Positions 51,831-60,868 of a stretch of 64,000 nucleotides of DNA are shown one piece after another. The notes beneath the pieces were generated by a model. The model saw only the letters and a list, made by a program, of their open reading frames with translations. It ran no database searches and was not told the origin of the DNA. The position numbers and the translations under genes are program-made. Each line of letters begins with the position of its first letter. Position 1 is the stretch's first letter. Location of the stretch: contig JBOGBZ010000004.1 in NCBI GenBank assembly GCA_051656485.1, positions 1 through 64,000 on the forward strand. The letters run 5' to 3'. This DNA comes from JBOFDK01 sp051656485. GTDB taxonomy: Bacteria; Bacillota; Clostridia; Lachnospirales; Cellulosilyticaceae.

Positions 51831-52682
51831 ATGAAATCAAAACAGTTTTTAATCGCACTCTCTCTTATCACCCTTCTACCCACTATGAGTTTTGCAACAA
51901 CGCCTACATATATAAAAAAAGAGTGCCCAAACAATAATCCTTATCATATCCTTGTAAACAAACAGCAGCACGTTACTAGGGACTTTATGCCATCTAACTT
52001 GGTAGTTCCTAACGTGAAGTTTTCTTTTACAGGGTATCATGAAAAGAAAAACTTAGAACAAACTGCCGCTTTAGCACTGGAATCATTATTTAGTGCTGCT
52101 AAAAAGGATGGCATCACACTTGCTGCAGTCTCTGGCTATCGCTCTTACGATCGTCAAGCTCAGCTTTATAACAATTATGTCAAGAAAGATGGACAAGCCA
52201 AAGCAGATACTTATAGTGCTCGTCCTGGTACCAGTGAACACCAGACAGGCCTATCCATTGATGTTTCCGCTCCTTCTGTTGGCTATGAACTCACCAACCG
52301 CCTCGGCGAGACGAAGGAAGGCAAGTGGCTAGCCGCCCATGCCCATGAGCATGGTTTTGTCATTCGCTACCCAAAAGATAAAGTATCTATCACAGGATAC
52401 ATCTATGAACCTTGGCACATTCGCTATGTGGGTAGTGAATTAGCCCAGAACCTCTACATAAATAAGCTAACCTTAGAAGAATTAGAAACATGCTGTGAAA
52501 AAGAAGTTCCTTTAACACCGCTTACACCTGCAACAATTACGCCAATCATTCCACCTGAGGCTCAGGCACTTCTCAAGAATCCTATTGAGTTTTGGATTGA
52601 TAAGCGTCTCCAAGATCTTCAAATAATCGTATCTGAAGAAGCTGGTCACTACAAAGTGCTTATCCAACCTTCTGATTCTTAA
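51831..52682 (+). CDS. D-alanyl-D-alanine carboxypeptidase, VanY/M15B family
   Basis: Secreted zinc carboxypeptidase trimming peptidoglycan stem peptides, 283 residues. A signal peptide (about 1-23, ending SFATT) is followed by the M15B domain: SGYRSYDRQAQLYNNYV, the zinc ligands in SEHQTGLSIDVS and EPWHIRYVG, and the catalytic Glu near the last. About 70 extra C-terminal residues begin with a Pro/Thr-rich segment. GGAGGT precedes the ATG. It converges on divIC across a shared terminator. Nothing links it to glycopeptide resistance genes. Confidence 0.92.
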   Translation: MKSKQFLIALSLITLLPTMSFATTPTYIKKECPNNNPYHILVNKQQHVTRDFMPSNLVVPNVKFSFTGYHEKKNLEQTAALALESLFSAAKKDGITLAAVSGYRSYDRQAQLYNNYVKKDGQAKADTYSARPGTSEHQTGLSIDVSAPSVGYELTNRLGETKEGKWLAAHAHEHGFVIRYPKDKVSITGYIYEPWHIRYVGSELAQNLYINKLTLEELETCCEKEVPLTPLTPATITPIIPPEAQALLKNPIEFWIDKRLQDLQIIVSEEAGHYKVLIQPSDS

Positions 52683-52688
52683 AGAAAA

Positions 52689-52733
52689 AAAATAGCAGTG
52701 GGACTCTTTAAAAGAGTCCCACTGCTATTTTTC
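52689..52733. terminator. Bidirectional terminator between vanY-like gene and divIC
   Basis: Near-perfect 22-bp stem around AGCAGTGGGACTC/GAGTCCCACTGCT with A/T flanks. It covers the divIC stop codon at 52725. Confidence 0.92.
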
Positions 52734-53003
52734 TTTAAAGACAATATCGTCCTTTTTAACCATCCCTAGCTTTTCTCTTGCTACTTTTTCTATATACTCT
52801 AAGGTGTCCATATTCTCTCGTTCGATTCTCAGTTCCTCTAAGTAAGTCTCTTCCTTAGCTTGCTGCTCTTCTGCTCGTAAAATCTGTTCATCTAATCGGC
52901 CGATAATACGTCCTATCTCCTTGGCTTTTAATCCCAAGTAAGCAACCGCACATACGGTTATCGCCAAAGAAATGTACCAGACTAATCTTTTTGTATTTTT
53001 CAT
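52725..53003 (-). CDS. divIC: Septum formation initiator (DivIC/FtsL-like)
   Basis: Bitopic division protein of 92 residues: one span (about 7-25), then a coiled coil (LDEQILRAEEQQAKEETYLEELRIE) and the conserved YIEKVAREKLGMVKKDDIVF end. The ATG at 53003 is preferred because AGGTGGG abuts the ATG at 53009 but is 6 bases from this one. It lies in the conserved yabP-yabQ-divIC order. Confidence 0.92.
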   Translation of the reverse strand: MKNTKRLVWYISLAITVCAVAYLGLKAKEIGRIIGRLDEQILRAEEQQAKEETYLEELRIERENMDTLEYIEKVAREKLGMVKKDDIVFKEK

Positions 53004-53035
53004 TTGCATCCCACCTACAACTTACTACTTTTATC

Positions 53036-53581
53036 TTAATCTGTTTTTTTATTATTGTAAATGTTTTTATTGCTATTCACTTTTATCTCAGTTTTCATAT
53101 CTGCTTTTATGTACTGCCATTTACGCCCTGCTTTTTTCACTTGCTTTCTTCTATAAGTATTGGCACGTATATACTGTCTACTGATAAATCGTAGAGGTAT
53201 TTTAATAAGACCGATAAGCCAACGTATCGGCACAAGTACAGCCTCTATAATCGCCTTGATGATACGCCGCATCCATTCGATAATCCAAGTGGCTATTTTC
53301 ATAAATACAATACTAAAAGTAGCTAAATAAAGTATCCCCCCCAGGATCATCCCTAAAAATACAAACAATCTAATCTCTGCAAAATTATGTATATATAAAA
53401 TACTAAATCCTATGAACATGCACGCCAACCAGTACAGACTATCCTCTAGTTGTACAAGCCAATTGGGATGGGGAATAATCTTTCGAAAAATACGTACGAG
53501 ATCATACACCATCCCAAATAAAATCCCTATTTCTATAGCTCTTATAAAAAGCAGTGTCTGAGTATTTACGATTTCATTCAT
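53036..53581 (-). CDS. yabQ: Spore cortex biosynthesis protein YabQ
   Basis: Membrane protein needed for spore cortex formation. An N-terminal YabQ domain with about four spans (LLFIRAIEIGILFGMVYDLVRIFRK, LEDSLYWLACMFIGF) is followed by a basic C-terminal tail. It is 181 residues. The ATG at 53581 is preferred over GTG at 53590, which overlaps the ribosome site GGGTGA. It sits 12 bp after yabP. Confidence 0.93.
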   Translation of the reverse strand: MNEIVNTQTLLFIRAIEIGILFGMVYDLVRIFRKIIPHPNWLVQLEDSLYWLACMFIGFSILYIHNFAEIRLFVFLGMILGGILYLATFSIVFMKIATWIIEWMRRIIKAIIEAVLVPIRWLIGLIKIPLRFISRQYIRANTYRRKQVKKAGRKWQYIKADMKTEIKVNSNKNIYNNKKTD

Positions 53582-53593
53582 ACGCTTCACCCA

Positions 53594-53872
53594 TTACTTA
53601 AAAAACTTAGAGAGCATTGATCCCTTTTTCTTAGACGGTGCTTGATCTTCATAGGTGAGTTGAATGATACGCCCTTCGACGATTACTTCACCACTATCTA
53701 GGTTCATCTTTACAATGTGTAAGTCCATACCCTCTATATCCAAATAGCCATCTACCGTTTCTAGCTCCACCACTTCTTCATTAAATGAGAAGACATCTAA
53801 AATCCCTGTCATATTCAATCGCTGACGATCTACTAAGTTCACCATATGTTTCTTGGATAATTTTTCATCCAT
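53594..53872 (-). CDS. yabP: Sporulation protein YabP
   Basis: Small soluble sporulation protein of the YabP/YqfC family, 92 residues: KHMVNLVDRQRLNMTGILDVFSFNEEVVELETVDG is the conserved core. Mother-cell expressed and needed for cortex assembly in Bacillus. GGGGG precedes the ATG. Confidence 0.95.
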   Translation of the reverse strand: MDEKLSKKHMVNLVDRQRLNMTGILDVFSFNEEVVELETVDGYLDIEGMDLHIVKMNLDSGEVIVEGRIIQLTYEDQAPSKKKGSMLSKFFK

Positions 53873-53935
53873 TTTATTTTCCCCCTTTGAAATAAGTTTC
53901 TTCTACTTATTTATATTGGGGTTGTACCATTTTTA

Positions 53936-54175
53936 TTACAAAATACGGTATAAGCTGTCTGTATCTTCTTTTTTTACGTGTTCTTTAATTTCTAGTACCT
54001 CGTATTTAGAAACATTCGTTCCAAAGGTAATCTCTATAATATCCCCTATTTTAACCTGTGTACCTGCTTTCGCCACTTTATCATTAATCTTTACGCGTTC
54101 TTGGTCACACGCCTCTTGTGCAATGGTACGACGCTTAATAATGCGTGTTAGCTTTAAGTATTTATCAATTCTCAT
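53936..54175 (-). CDS. rqcP: RqcP-type S4 RNA-binding protein (YabO/HslR)
   Basis: A 79-residue S4-domain protein: MRIDKYLKLTRIIKRRTIAQEACDQERVKINDKVAKAG. In Firmicutes this gene works with RqcH in ribosome-associated quality control. GGAAGG precedes the start; hup and mazG are upstream. Confidence 0.93.
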   Translation of the reverse strand: MRIDKYLKLTRIIKRRTIAQEACDQERVKINDKVAKAGTQVKIGDIIEITFGTNVSKYEVLEIKEHVKKEDTDSLYRIL

Positions 54176-54217
54176 TTATTTCATTCCTTCCTTTATATAA
54201 CCTGTTTATGATATTAG

Positions 54218-54244
54218 AAAAACCTACACACAGTGTAGGTTTTT
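54218..54244 (-). terminator. Terminator after hup
   Basis: Perfect 12-bp stem AAAAACCTACAC/GTGTAGGTTTTT with a 3-base loop, 15 bases past the hup stop. Confidence 0.85.
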
Positions 54245-54258
54245 CTTTGCATTTATTA

Positions 54259-54534
54259 TTATTCGTTAACTACGTCTTTTAATGCTTTTCCAGCTTTAAA
54301 CTTAGGAGCTTTTCCGCCTGGAATTTGGATTTCTTCATTAGTTTTTGGATTTCTACCAACACGTGGTTTTCTTTCAGCAACTTCAAATGTACCGAAACCT
54401 ACTAATTGTACTTTCCCACCAGCTTTAAGTTCTTCCATTACAGCATCTTCAAAAGCTTTTAAAGCTTTCTCTGCATCTTTTTTGCTTAATTCAGCTTTTG
54501 CAGCCATAGCTGCTACTAATTCAGATTTGTTCAT
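54259..54534 (-). CDS. hup: HU-family DNA-binding protein
   Basis: Nucleoid protein of 91 residues: MNKSELVAAMAAKAELSKKDAEKALKAF and the DNA-binding arm GFGTFEVAERKPRVGRNPKTNEEI. AGGAGG precedes the ATG. It lies between mazG and rqcP, the standard place. Confidence 0.97.
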   Translation of the reverse strand: MNKSELVAAMAAKAELSKKDAEKALKAFEDAVMEELKAGGKVQLVGFGTFEVAERKPRVGRNPKTNEEIQIPGGKAPKFKAGKALKDVVNE

Positions 54535-54585
54535 ATTGATTTCCTCCTCTATTCATACATAAGTATGGATATTATGTATTGAAAA

Positions 54586-55374
54586 TCAGATGTTTGACTC
54601 AACCTTTTTACATTTGTTCCATAGGCTGTCCATCTCTTCTAAAGTCATTTGCGATAGTTGTTTGTTCTCAGCAAACGCCGAATTTTCAATATATCTAAAT
54701 CTATTTATAAACTTTTCTGTGGTATTTGTCAAGGCAAATTCAGGATTTATTTCAAAAAAATAAGATAAATTAACAACACTAAACAACAAATCCCCTATTT
54801 CTTTATTTAACTTGTCTTTATCACCTGATTTGACCTCATTTTTGACCTCTTCTAGCTCTTCTAAGACTTTATCCACGATAGGTTCATAAGCGTCCCACAT
54901 AAAGCCAACTTGTGCCGCTTTTTTTTGGATCTTATACGCTCTCATAAGAGCTGGTAACGCCTTTGCTACATGCTCCATGGATTCGGTCACTGTTTGTTGA
55001 TTTTTCTCTTTGGCTTTAAGTTCTTCCCAGCGTCTGAGTACCTCTTCACTGGTCTCTAACTCTTCTTCACCAAAGACGTGGGGATGTCTATAAACCAATT
55101 TTTCTGCGATACCATGAACGACGTCATCTAATGTAAAATCATCGTTTTCTTTGGCGATCTGTGCATGCATCAGCACTTGTAGGAGTAAATCTCCTAGTTC
55201 TTCTTTTAAGTTAGGTTTATCGCCTTGATTGATGGCTTCTATGACTTCATAGCTTTCTTCTACTAGGTATGGAATCATGCTTTCATGAGTCTGCTCTCTA
55301 TCCCAAGCACACCCATTCTCACTGCGTAGTGTTTCTATAATATGTACAAGATCTTCATAGTTATATTTCTTCAT
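54586..55374 (-). CDS. mazG: Nucleoside triphosphate pyrophosphohydrolase MazG
   Basis: House-cleaning NTP pyrophosphatase with two tandem MazG domains: the first at about 10-115 (ENGCAWDREQTHESMIPYLVEESYEVIEAI, EELGDLLLQVLMHAQIAKE) and the second at about 140-255 (KAAQVGFMWDAYEPIVDKVLEELEEVKNEV, NKEIGDLLFSVVNLSYF). The Glu-rich metal sites are intact in both. It is 262 residues, as in E. coli. Confidence 0.95.
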   Translation of the reverse strand: MKKYNYEDLVHIIETLRSENGCAWDREQTHESMIPYLVEESYEVIEAINQGDKPNLKEELGDLLLQVLMHAQIAKENDDFTLDDVVHGIAEKLVYRHPHVFGEEELETSEEVLRRWEELKAKEKNQQTVTESMEHVAKALPALMRAYKIQKKAAQVGFMWDAYEPIVDKVLEELEEVKNEVKSGDKDKLNKEIGDLLFSVVNLSYFFEINPEFALTNTTEKFINRFRYIENSAFAENKQLSQMTLEEMDSLWNKCKKVESNI

Positions 55375-55418
55375 CGCTTTACTCTCTTTTCTTTTTCTCT
55401 TTTCTTTTGACTATAACT

Positions 55419-55452
55419 TATGCCAGTAAGGATTACAACCTTTACTGGCATA
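55419..55452 (-). terminator. Hairpin after spoVT
   Basis: Perfect 11-bp stem TATGCCAGTAA/TTACTGGCATA, directly after the spoVT stop (55457). The T-run is weak, so termination is probably partial. Confidence 0.6.
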
Positions 55453-55456
55453 GTTA

Positions 55457-56008
55457 TTACTGCTCCATTTGTCTTCCTAAGAACCCTGATGCTGATTGTG
55501 CAAGCTTTTCCTCTACTTCTCCCATAACCGTCTGCTTATTGGTGCCTAAAAAGATAACTGCACCGATGGCATCTCCTTCACAGATAATAGGTGATATAAT
55601 CTCTGAATGGTAGGCTTCTGTAGTCCCTTCTGAAAGAATAGGAACAAACTTCGCATCATCTTTATTTGCGTTTACGATGCCTCTCCCTTCGATGGCTCTT
55701 TCTAAATTACTACTAATGCTCTTGTCTAAGAATTCCTTCTTAGAGCCGCCAGATATAGCTATAATTTGGTCTTTGTCTGATATACAAGTGATATGCCCTG
55801 TAGCTTGAGCTAATGCTTCTGCATATTCTTTTGCAAATGCACTTAATTCACCTACTGGAGAATACTTTTTCAATATAACTTGTCCATCATGGTCTGTAAA
55901 AATCTCTAAAGGGTCTCCTTCTCTGATACGCAATGTACGTCTAATTTCTTTCGGGATTACCACACGCCCTAAATCATCTATTCTTCTAACGATGCCTGTT
56001 GCTTTCAA
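55457..56008 (-). CDS. spoVT: Stage V sporulation protein T
   Basis: Forespore transcription regulator of 183 residues. The N-terminal AbrB-like swapped-hairpin domain KATGIVRRIDDLGRVVIPKEIRRTL binds DNA; residues about 60-180 form a GAF-like domain. The start codon is TTG (56006-56008) with AAGGAGG 8 bases upstream. A sigma-G-like promoter lies 67-97 bp upstream. Confidence 0.97.
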   Translation of the reverse strand: MKATGIVRRIDDLGRVVIPKEIRRTLRIREGDPLEIFTDHDGQVILKKYSPVGELSAFAKEYAEALAQATGHITCISDKDQIIAISGGSKKEFLDKSISSNLERAIEGRGIVNANKDDAKFVPILSEGTTEAYHSEIISPIICEGDAIGAVIFLGTNKQTVMGEVEEKLAQSASGFLGRQMEQ

Positions 56009-56074
56009 GTAAACAACCTCCTTAATGTCTTAATGTCTTATGTGAGTAAATGTTGTTTCTAGATTCTTTAGGTA

Positions 56075-56105
56075 TATTATGCTACTTTTTTTTCTATTAT
56101 ATTCA
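56075..56105 (-). promoter_or_regulatory. Sigma-G-like promoter of spoVT
   Basis: On the minus strand TGAATA (56105-56100), an 18-bp spacer and CATAATA (56081-56075), close to the sigma-G consensus TGAATA-N17/18-CATACTA. spoVT is a sigma-G gene in Bacillus. The site lies between the prsA terminator and spoVT. Confidence 0.7.
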
Positions 56106-56128
56106 TTTTTATCCAGCCTTTCACAAAA

Positions 56129-56156
56129 AAAAGCTAGGAGTCTCCTCCTAGCTTTT
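56129..56156 (-). terminator. Terminator after prsA
   Basis: Perfect 11-bp stem AAAAGCTAGGA/TCCTAGCTTTT with a 6-base loop and a T-run of about nine on the minus strand. Confidence 0.9.
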
Positions 56157-56166
56157 CATACATTCT

Positions 56167-57249
56167 TTAGTTATTTCCTGTTGTTTTATCTGACTCTTCT
56201 GGTGCACTTTCTGTAGTCGCATCAGTTTTTGGTGCTTCTACTTCTGCACGTACAATCTTCACTGTATCATAAACATCTGTCTTTTCTACAGTAGCGTTTT
56301 TAATCATGTTACCGATTTCTGTATTCATGAATTTCATTTTTTCATTCTGGATGAATTCTTCACGCATCTTAGCTTCATCCGCTGCATGATGTGCTTCTGT
56401 CTTGATAATGTGGTACCCGTAGTTTGTTTTTACAAGTTCTGGGTATACTTCACCATCTTTACCATTGAAAGATGCTTCTTCGAATTCTTTTACCATTTGT
56501 CCACGTGGGAATGTGTATTCGCCACCTTTATCTTTTGAACCTGGGTCTTCTGAGTATTCTTTAGCAAGTGCAGCCATATCTTCGCCAGCTAATGCTTTTT
56601 GTAATACTTCATTTGCTAAAGCTTCTTTTTCTTTTAATTCTGCTTCTGGTAGTGGTTGACCCATTTCATCTACAGTTTCGATAAGCACATGTTTTGCTGT
56701 TACTGTTGCGTAGAGGTCTTGGTTTTCTTCTACGAACTTTTGTACGTCTTCTTCAACTGGTACATAGTTTGACATAAGCTTTTCTTGTACTTTAGATGAA
56801 AGTTTCGCTGCTAAAAGTACTTGCTCTACGTCTGCTACTGTAAAACCATGTTTTTCTAATACTTCACCATTTACTTTACCAAATTGTTCTGCATCTTCTT
56901 TTGCTGCTTTTTTATCTTCTTTGGTCATTTCGATTTTCATTTCTGTTGCTTTTTTCTCAGCTACTACTGAAAGTGTTGCAGACTCAAGTGCATTTTCTTT
57001 TGCCCATTCTTCTGTTGATTTACCTTCTAATTCCATATCCCAGATAAGTGGCCCTGAAATTTGCTCTAAAATTTGCTGTGCACTCCAAAGGTATGTTCTA
57101 TAAAGTGATTGTGGTACTTCCACACCATCGATAACTGCTACGATTGGTTGGTCCTTCGCAACGCCTTGGTTACCGCTACATCCTGTTAGTCCTGTCATAA
57201 ATAGTGTAGCCGATAAAGCTACTGCGAGTACCTTCTTAAATTTTTTCAC
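56167..57249 (-). CDS. prsA: PrsA-type peptidyl-prolyl isomerase lipoprotein
   Basis: Extracytoplasmic foldase of 360 residues. GTG start (57247-57249) after AAGGAG; signal peptide and lipobox LTGC (Cys23); N-terminal helical SurA-like part; parvulin domain at about 190-285 (AKHVLIETVDE, LAKEYSEDPGSKDKGGEYTFPRGQMVKEFEEASF, NYGYHIIKTE). A Thr/Glu/Ser-rich tail ends the protein. Placed between mfd and spoVT. Confidence 0.93.
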   Translation of the reverse strand: MKKFKKVLAVALSATLFMTGLTGCSGNQGVAKDQPIVAVIDGVEVPQSLYRTYLWSAQQILEQISGPLIWDMELEGKSTEEWAKENALESATLSVVAEKKATEMKIEMTKEDKKAAKEDAEQFGKVNGEVLEKHGFTVADVEQVLLAAKLSSKVQEKLMSNYVPVEEDVQKFVEENQDLYATVTAKHVLIETVDEMGQPLPEAELKEKEALANEVLQKALAGEDMAALAKEYSEDPGSKDKGGEYTFPRGQMVKEFEEASFNGKDGEVYPELVKTNYGYHIIKTEAHHAADEAKMREEFIQNEKMKFMNTEIGNMIKNATVEKTDVYDTVKIVRAEVEAPKTDATTESAPEESDKTTGNN

Positions 57250-57333
57250 GGTGATCTCTCCTTAGTTTTTTCATTCTATTTTTTCTTTCTAAAAACTTCC
57301 TCTTATCATTATCTTTACTATTATAAGCTAAAA

Positions 57334-60300
57334 TCATTCATTCTTCAATTTTTTAATAGCTTGTAACGTATTTTTAATATAAGTCAGAACCTCTTTTTTA
57401 TTTACTTGCTGGATATCCACTCGTAAAGTCATTTCCTTTCCAGATGTGAATTTCATCTTTCTTGGATAAAGTTCAAGCACCTCTGGTAAATAGGTAGGGT
57501 TTAAGGATGCATCTGGTCTAAATTTGAAGAGCAGCTCTTTTGGTGTCTCTGCCACAAGTATAATATCTAACTGATGTGCCGTCGCTTTCACAAGGGCAAT
57601 ATCCATCAGATTTTGTACGCTCTGAGGCATGGTTCCATAGCGATCTTCTAGTTCTTCTTGTACGTCATAGTAATCTTTTTCTGTGAGAATACATGCAATC
57701 TTTTTGTAGATATCTAGCTTCTGCACTTCATCTACTATATATGCCACTGGAATATAAGCATCAATCTTCATCTCAATGGTCGTCTCAAAACTCTCTGTCA
57801 TCACTTCGCCCTTTTGGAAAGCCACTGCCTCTTGAAGCATCTTACAATATAAATCGTAGCCAATGACTTCCATATGTCCATGCTGATTGGCACCTAGTAA
57901 ATTCCCTGCACCTCGAATCTCTAAGTCACGCATAGCAATCTTAAAGCCTGCACCTAACTGGGTGAATTGCTTAATTGCCTGAAGCCTTTTTTCTGCAATT
58001 TCTTTTAAGACTTTGTCTTTTTTGTAGAGTAAGTACGCATAAGCTCCTTTGTTCGACCTTCCTACTCGCCCTCTTAATTGATAAAGCTGACTAAGCCCCA
58101 TATGGTCTGCATCATTGATAATCATAGTATTTGCATTAGGTATATCCAGCCCTGTCTCTACGATGGTTGTACATACCAAGACATCTATCTCATGCTCCAT
58201 ATAGGCAATCATCATGTTTTCTAGTTCTCTCTCACTCATTTGTCCATGGGCAAATGCGACACGTGCACTAGGAACCATCTTTTGAATTGCCGCTGCCTTT
58301 TCTTCTATATCTCGCACTTTATTGTGTAAGAAGTACACTTGCCCGCCTCGTGAAAGTTCACGATGGATGGCGTCTTTAATAAAGTCTTCACTATACTCAA
58401 GTACATACGTCTGTACAGGTCGTCTTTCTAAAGGCGCCTCTTCTAATACACTCATATCTCTAATGCCTATCAGGCTCATATGAAGCGTCCTTGGAATCGG
58501 CGTTGCAGTAAGTGTCAGTACATCCACCTCTGTACGTATCTCTTTCAGCTTTTCTTTATGCTTGACACCAAAGCGTTGCTCTTCATCTATGATGACTAGT
58601 CCTAAGTCTCTGAACTTAACGTCCTTAGAGAGTAGCCTATGGGTTCCTATCACAATGTCTACTGTACCCTTACGAATACCTTCTACCGTCTCTTTGATCT
58701 GCTTAGGCGTTCTAAAGCGTGAGAGTACACCGACAGATACTGGATAAGGTGCCATACGTTCAAAGAAACGCTGATAATGCTGCTGTGCTAGAATCGTCGT
58801 AGGTACAAGGTAAGCCACTTGCTTGTTGTTCTGTACAGCTTTAAAGGCTGCACGTATAGCGACCTCTGTCTTACCGAAGCCTACATCTCCACACACCAGT
58901 CTATCCATGATCTTGCCACTTTCCATATCCCCTTTTACTTCTTCTATTGCTTCTATCTGGTCACCTGTCTCTTCATAAGGGAACAACTCTTCAAACTCTC
59001 TTTGCCATACAGAGTCTTCATCATACACGAAGCCTCTATTATTTTGTCTTTCACTATAGAGTTTGATAAGGTCTTTCGCTATATCTTGCACCGCACCTTT
59101 TACTTTGGCCTTAGATTTCTTCCAGTCACTAGTGCCTAGCTTACTTAGTTTTGGTGCCTTACCTTCTGGTCCTACGTATTTTTGTACCATATCCATCTGA
59201 TTGATATGCACATACAAGGTAGAATCCCCTGCATATTCAATCTTTAGGTTGTCTCTAGCAACTCCTTCTACAACGATTTGTTCGATTCCTTTAAAGACAC
59301 CAATACCATGATTTTCGTGTACCACATAGTCCCCTGGGGTAAGGTCTAAGAAGCTCTCGATTTTTACACCCTTATGCTTTTTCTTAGCCTTTGTCTTTTT
59401 CTTCTCTTTTCCAAACAAATCCTTGTCTGCAATGACATAAAACCCTAAGTCTTCATAGACAAAGCCTTTTTCTAAGGACCCTTTAGCGATCACTACCTGA
59501 CCTTTTTGCACTTCAAAGTCTAAGTTTTCACTATAACTTGTCGTAATCCCTCTTTCTTCTAGCTCATCCATCAGTCTTTCTGCTTTTGCTTTGAGGCCTG
59601 CTAGTATGACGACACGCTTGCCGCCTGCTTTCCATTCTCTTATGTCTTTTTCTAGTAAATCCAAGTGCTTATAGAAAGTATTATTTTCGTACACTCTTAA
59701 TGCCAATGCATTGTCTACCTTCTCACCTTTGATTTCACCTTCAAAGTTCATCATATAGATACGCTTGTACTTGCTGGTCTCATAAGTAATCTGGTCAGGA
59801 TTAAAGATAAGTTCCATTTGCTTAGGTAGGATATGCCCATACTCTAATCTTTCTTTCATACTTTCTTCGTACTCACTAAAAGTTCGCTCACATTTTTCTA
59901 TAATCTTAGTAGGTTCGTCAATATAAATAGTCGAGCCTTTAGGAATATAGTCAAGGATAGTTACTGTCTTTAATCCCGTATAAGGAATATAACTTTCCAG
60001 GCCCTTACTTTCTATACCTTCTTGGATTTGCTCTATATGTTCCTTCACTTGATCTTCAATACTTCTCGCACTGTCTTTCTTGCCTGCACTACGTAAGCGT
60101 TCCGCTGTTAACTTAAGCTCTTCTTTGATGGTCGGTATCGCTTGCTGAAGCACCCTCATAGGGAAGATGATCTCTTCATTTGGACACAGCAAGAGACGCT
60201 CGATTTTCTCAATGGAGCGTTGTGAAGAAGGATTAAAGCTACGAATAGAGTCTACTTCATCATCCCATAGTTCAATTCGGTAAGGATTCATGCTATTAGG

Positions 60301-60864
60301 TGGGTAGACATCTATAATCCCTCCACGAATGGCATATTGGCCGATCCCCTCTACTTTCCCTACTCTCTCATACCCTACCTCTAACATATAGGTAGCTAAT
60401 TTCTTTACATCCACAACTTGTCCTTCTTTTATTTCCTTTTGGTATGAAAGCCAAGTTTCTTTTGGTGTTAAGGGGTTCATCAATGCCCCTACTGGTATGA
60501 TGATAATGACATTTTGTTGCATAAGCATGGCTTCTATAATCTTCATGCGTTCTGCTGTGATATCCATACTGTGTACATCCGCATTATAAAAGAGTATATC
60601 TCGTGCTGGATAGAGATATACTTCTTTGTCTTCATAAAGGAACTGTATGTCTTCATAAAGTTTTTTTGCACTTATTTCATCTTGGGTAATAATAATCGGA
60701 GAAGTGCCTGTAAAATGTGCAAGACTATAAATCAAGTGACCTTTACAAGCATCTACTGTATGAATGACCTTACCTTTTCCTGTCTTCTTGAATCCTGTAA
60801 TAAATGTATCTAAGCCCTCTAACTTACTGAGCCCCTCAACAAGTGCACGTCGTCTACATTTCAT
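57334..60864 (-). CDS. mfd: Transcription-repair coupling factor Mfd
   Basis: SF2 translocase that removes stalled RNA polymerase and recruits UvrA. Domains in order: UvrB-like N-part (about 25-350), RNA-polymerase-interacting CarD-like domain (LTPGDYVVHENHGIGVFKGIEQIV, about 505-570), helicase motor with Walker A GDVGFGKTEVAIRAAF, DEEQ box IIDEEQRFGVKHKEKLK and motif VI QLRGRVGRS, then the TRCF C-terminal domain. It is 1176 residues, standard. The ribosome site is weak, and it starts 4 bases after the pth stop, so coupling is likely. Confidence 0.97.
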   Translation of the reverse strand: MKCRRRALVEGLSKLEGLDTFITGFKKTGKGKVIHTVDACKGHLIYSLAHFTGTSPIIITQDEISAKKLYEDIQFLYEDKEVYLYPARDILFYNADVHSMDITAERMKIIEAMLMQQNVIIIIPVGALMNPLTPKETWLSYQKEIKEGQVVDVKKLATYMLEVGYERVGKVEGIGQYAIRGGIIDVYPPNSMNPYRIELWDDEVDSIRSFNPSSQRSIEKIERLLLCPNEEIIFPMRVLQQAIPTIKEELKLTAERLRSAGKKDSARSIEDQVKEHIEQIQEGIESKGLESYIPYTGLKTVTILDYIPKGSTIYIDEPTKIIEKCERTFSEYEESMKERLEYGHILPKQMELIFNPDQITYETSKYKRIYMMNFEGEIKGEKVDNALALRVYENNTFYKHLDLLEKDIREWKAGGKRVVILAGLKAKAERLMDELEERGITTSYSENLDFEVQKGQVVIAKGSLEKGFVYEDLGFYVIADKDLFGKEKKKTKAKKKHKGVKIESFLDLTPGDYVVHENHGIGVFKGIEQIVVEGVARDNLKIEYAGDSTLYVHINQMDMVQKYVGPEGKAPKLSKLGTSDWKKSKAKVKGAVQDIAKDLIKLYSERQNNRGFVYDEDSVWQREFEELFPYEETGDQIEAIEEVKGDMESGKIMDRLVCGDVGFGKTEVAIRAAFKAVQNNKQVAYLVPTTILAQQHYQRFFERMAPYPVSVGVLSRFRTPKQIKETVEGIRKGTVDIVIGTHRLLSKDVKFRDLGLVIIDEEQRFGVKHKEKLKEIRTEVDVLTLTATPIPRTLHMSLIGIRDMSVLEEAPLERRPVQTYVLEYSEDFIKDAIHRELSRGGQVYFLHNKVRDIEEKAAAIQKMVPSARVAFAHGQMSERELENMMIAYMEHEIDVLVCTTIVETGLDIPNANTMIINDADHMGLSQLYQLRGRVGRSNKGAYAYLLYKKDKVLKEIAEKRLQAIKQFTQLGAGFKIAMRDLEIRGAGNLLGANQHGHMEVIGYDLYCKMLQEAVAFQKGEVMTESFETTIEMKIDAYIPVAYIVDEVQKLDIYKKIACILTEKDYYDVQEELEDRYGTMPQSVQNLMDIALVKATAHQLDIILVAETPKELLFKFRPDASLNPTYLPEVLELYPRKMKFTSGKEMTLRVDIQQVNKKEVLTYIKNTLQAIKKLKNE

Positions 60865-60868
60865 CTGA

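Noticed and set aside
51831..52682. Glycopeptide-resistance gene vanY
   Set aside because: The protein is VanY-like, but no vanHAX or two-component partners are present; such carboxypeptidases are common housekeeping enzymes in clostridia.
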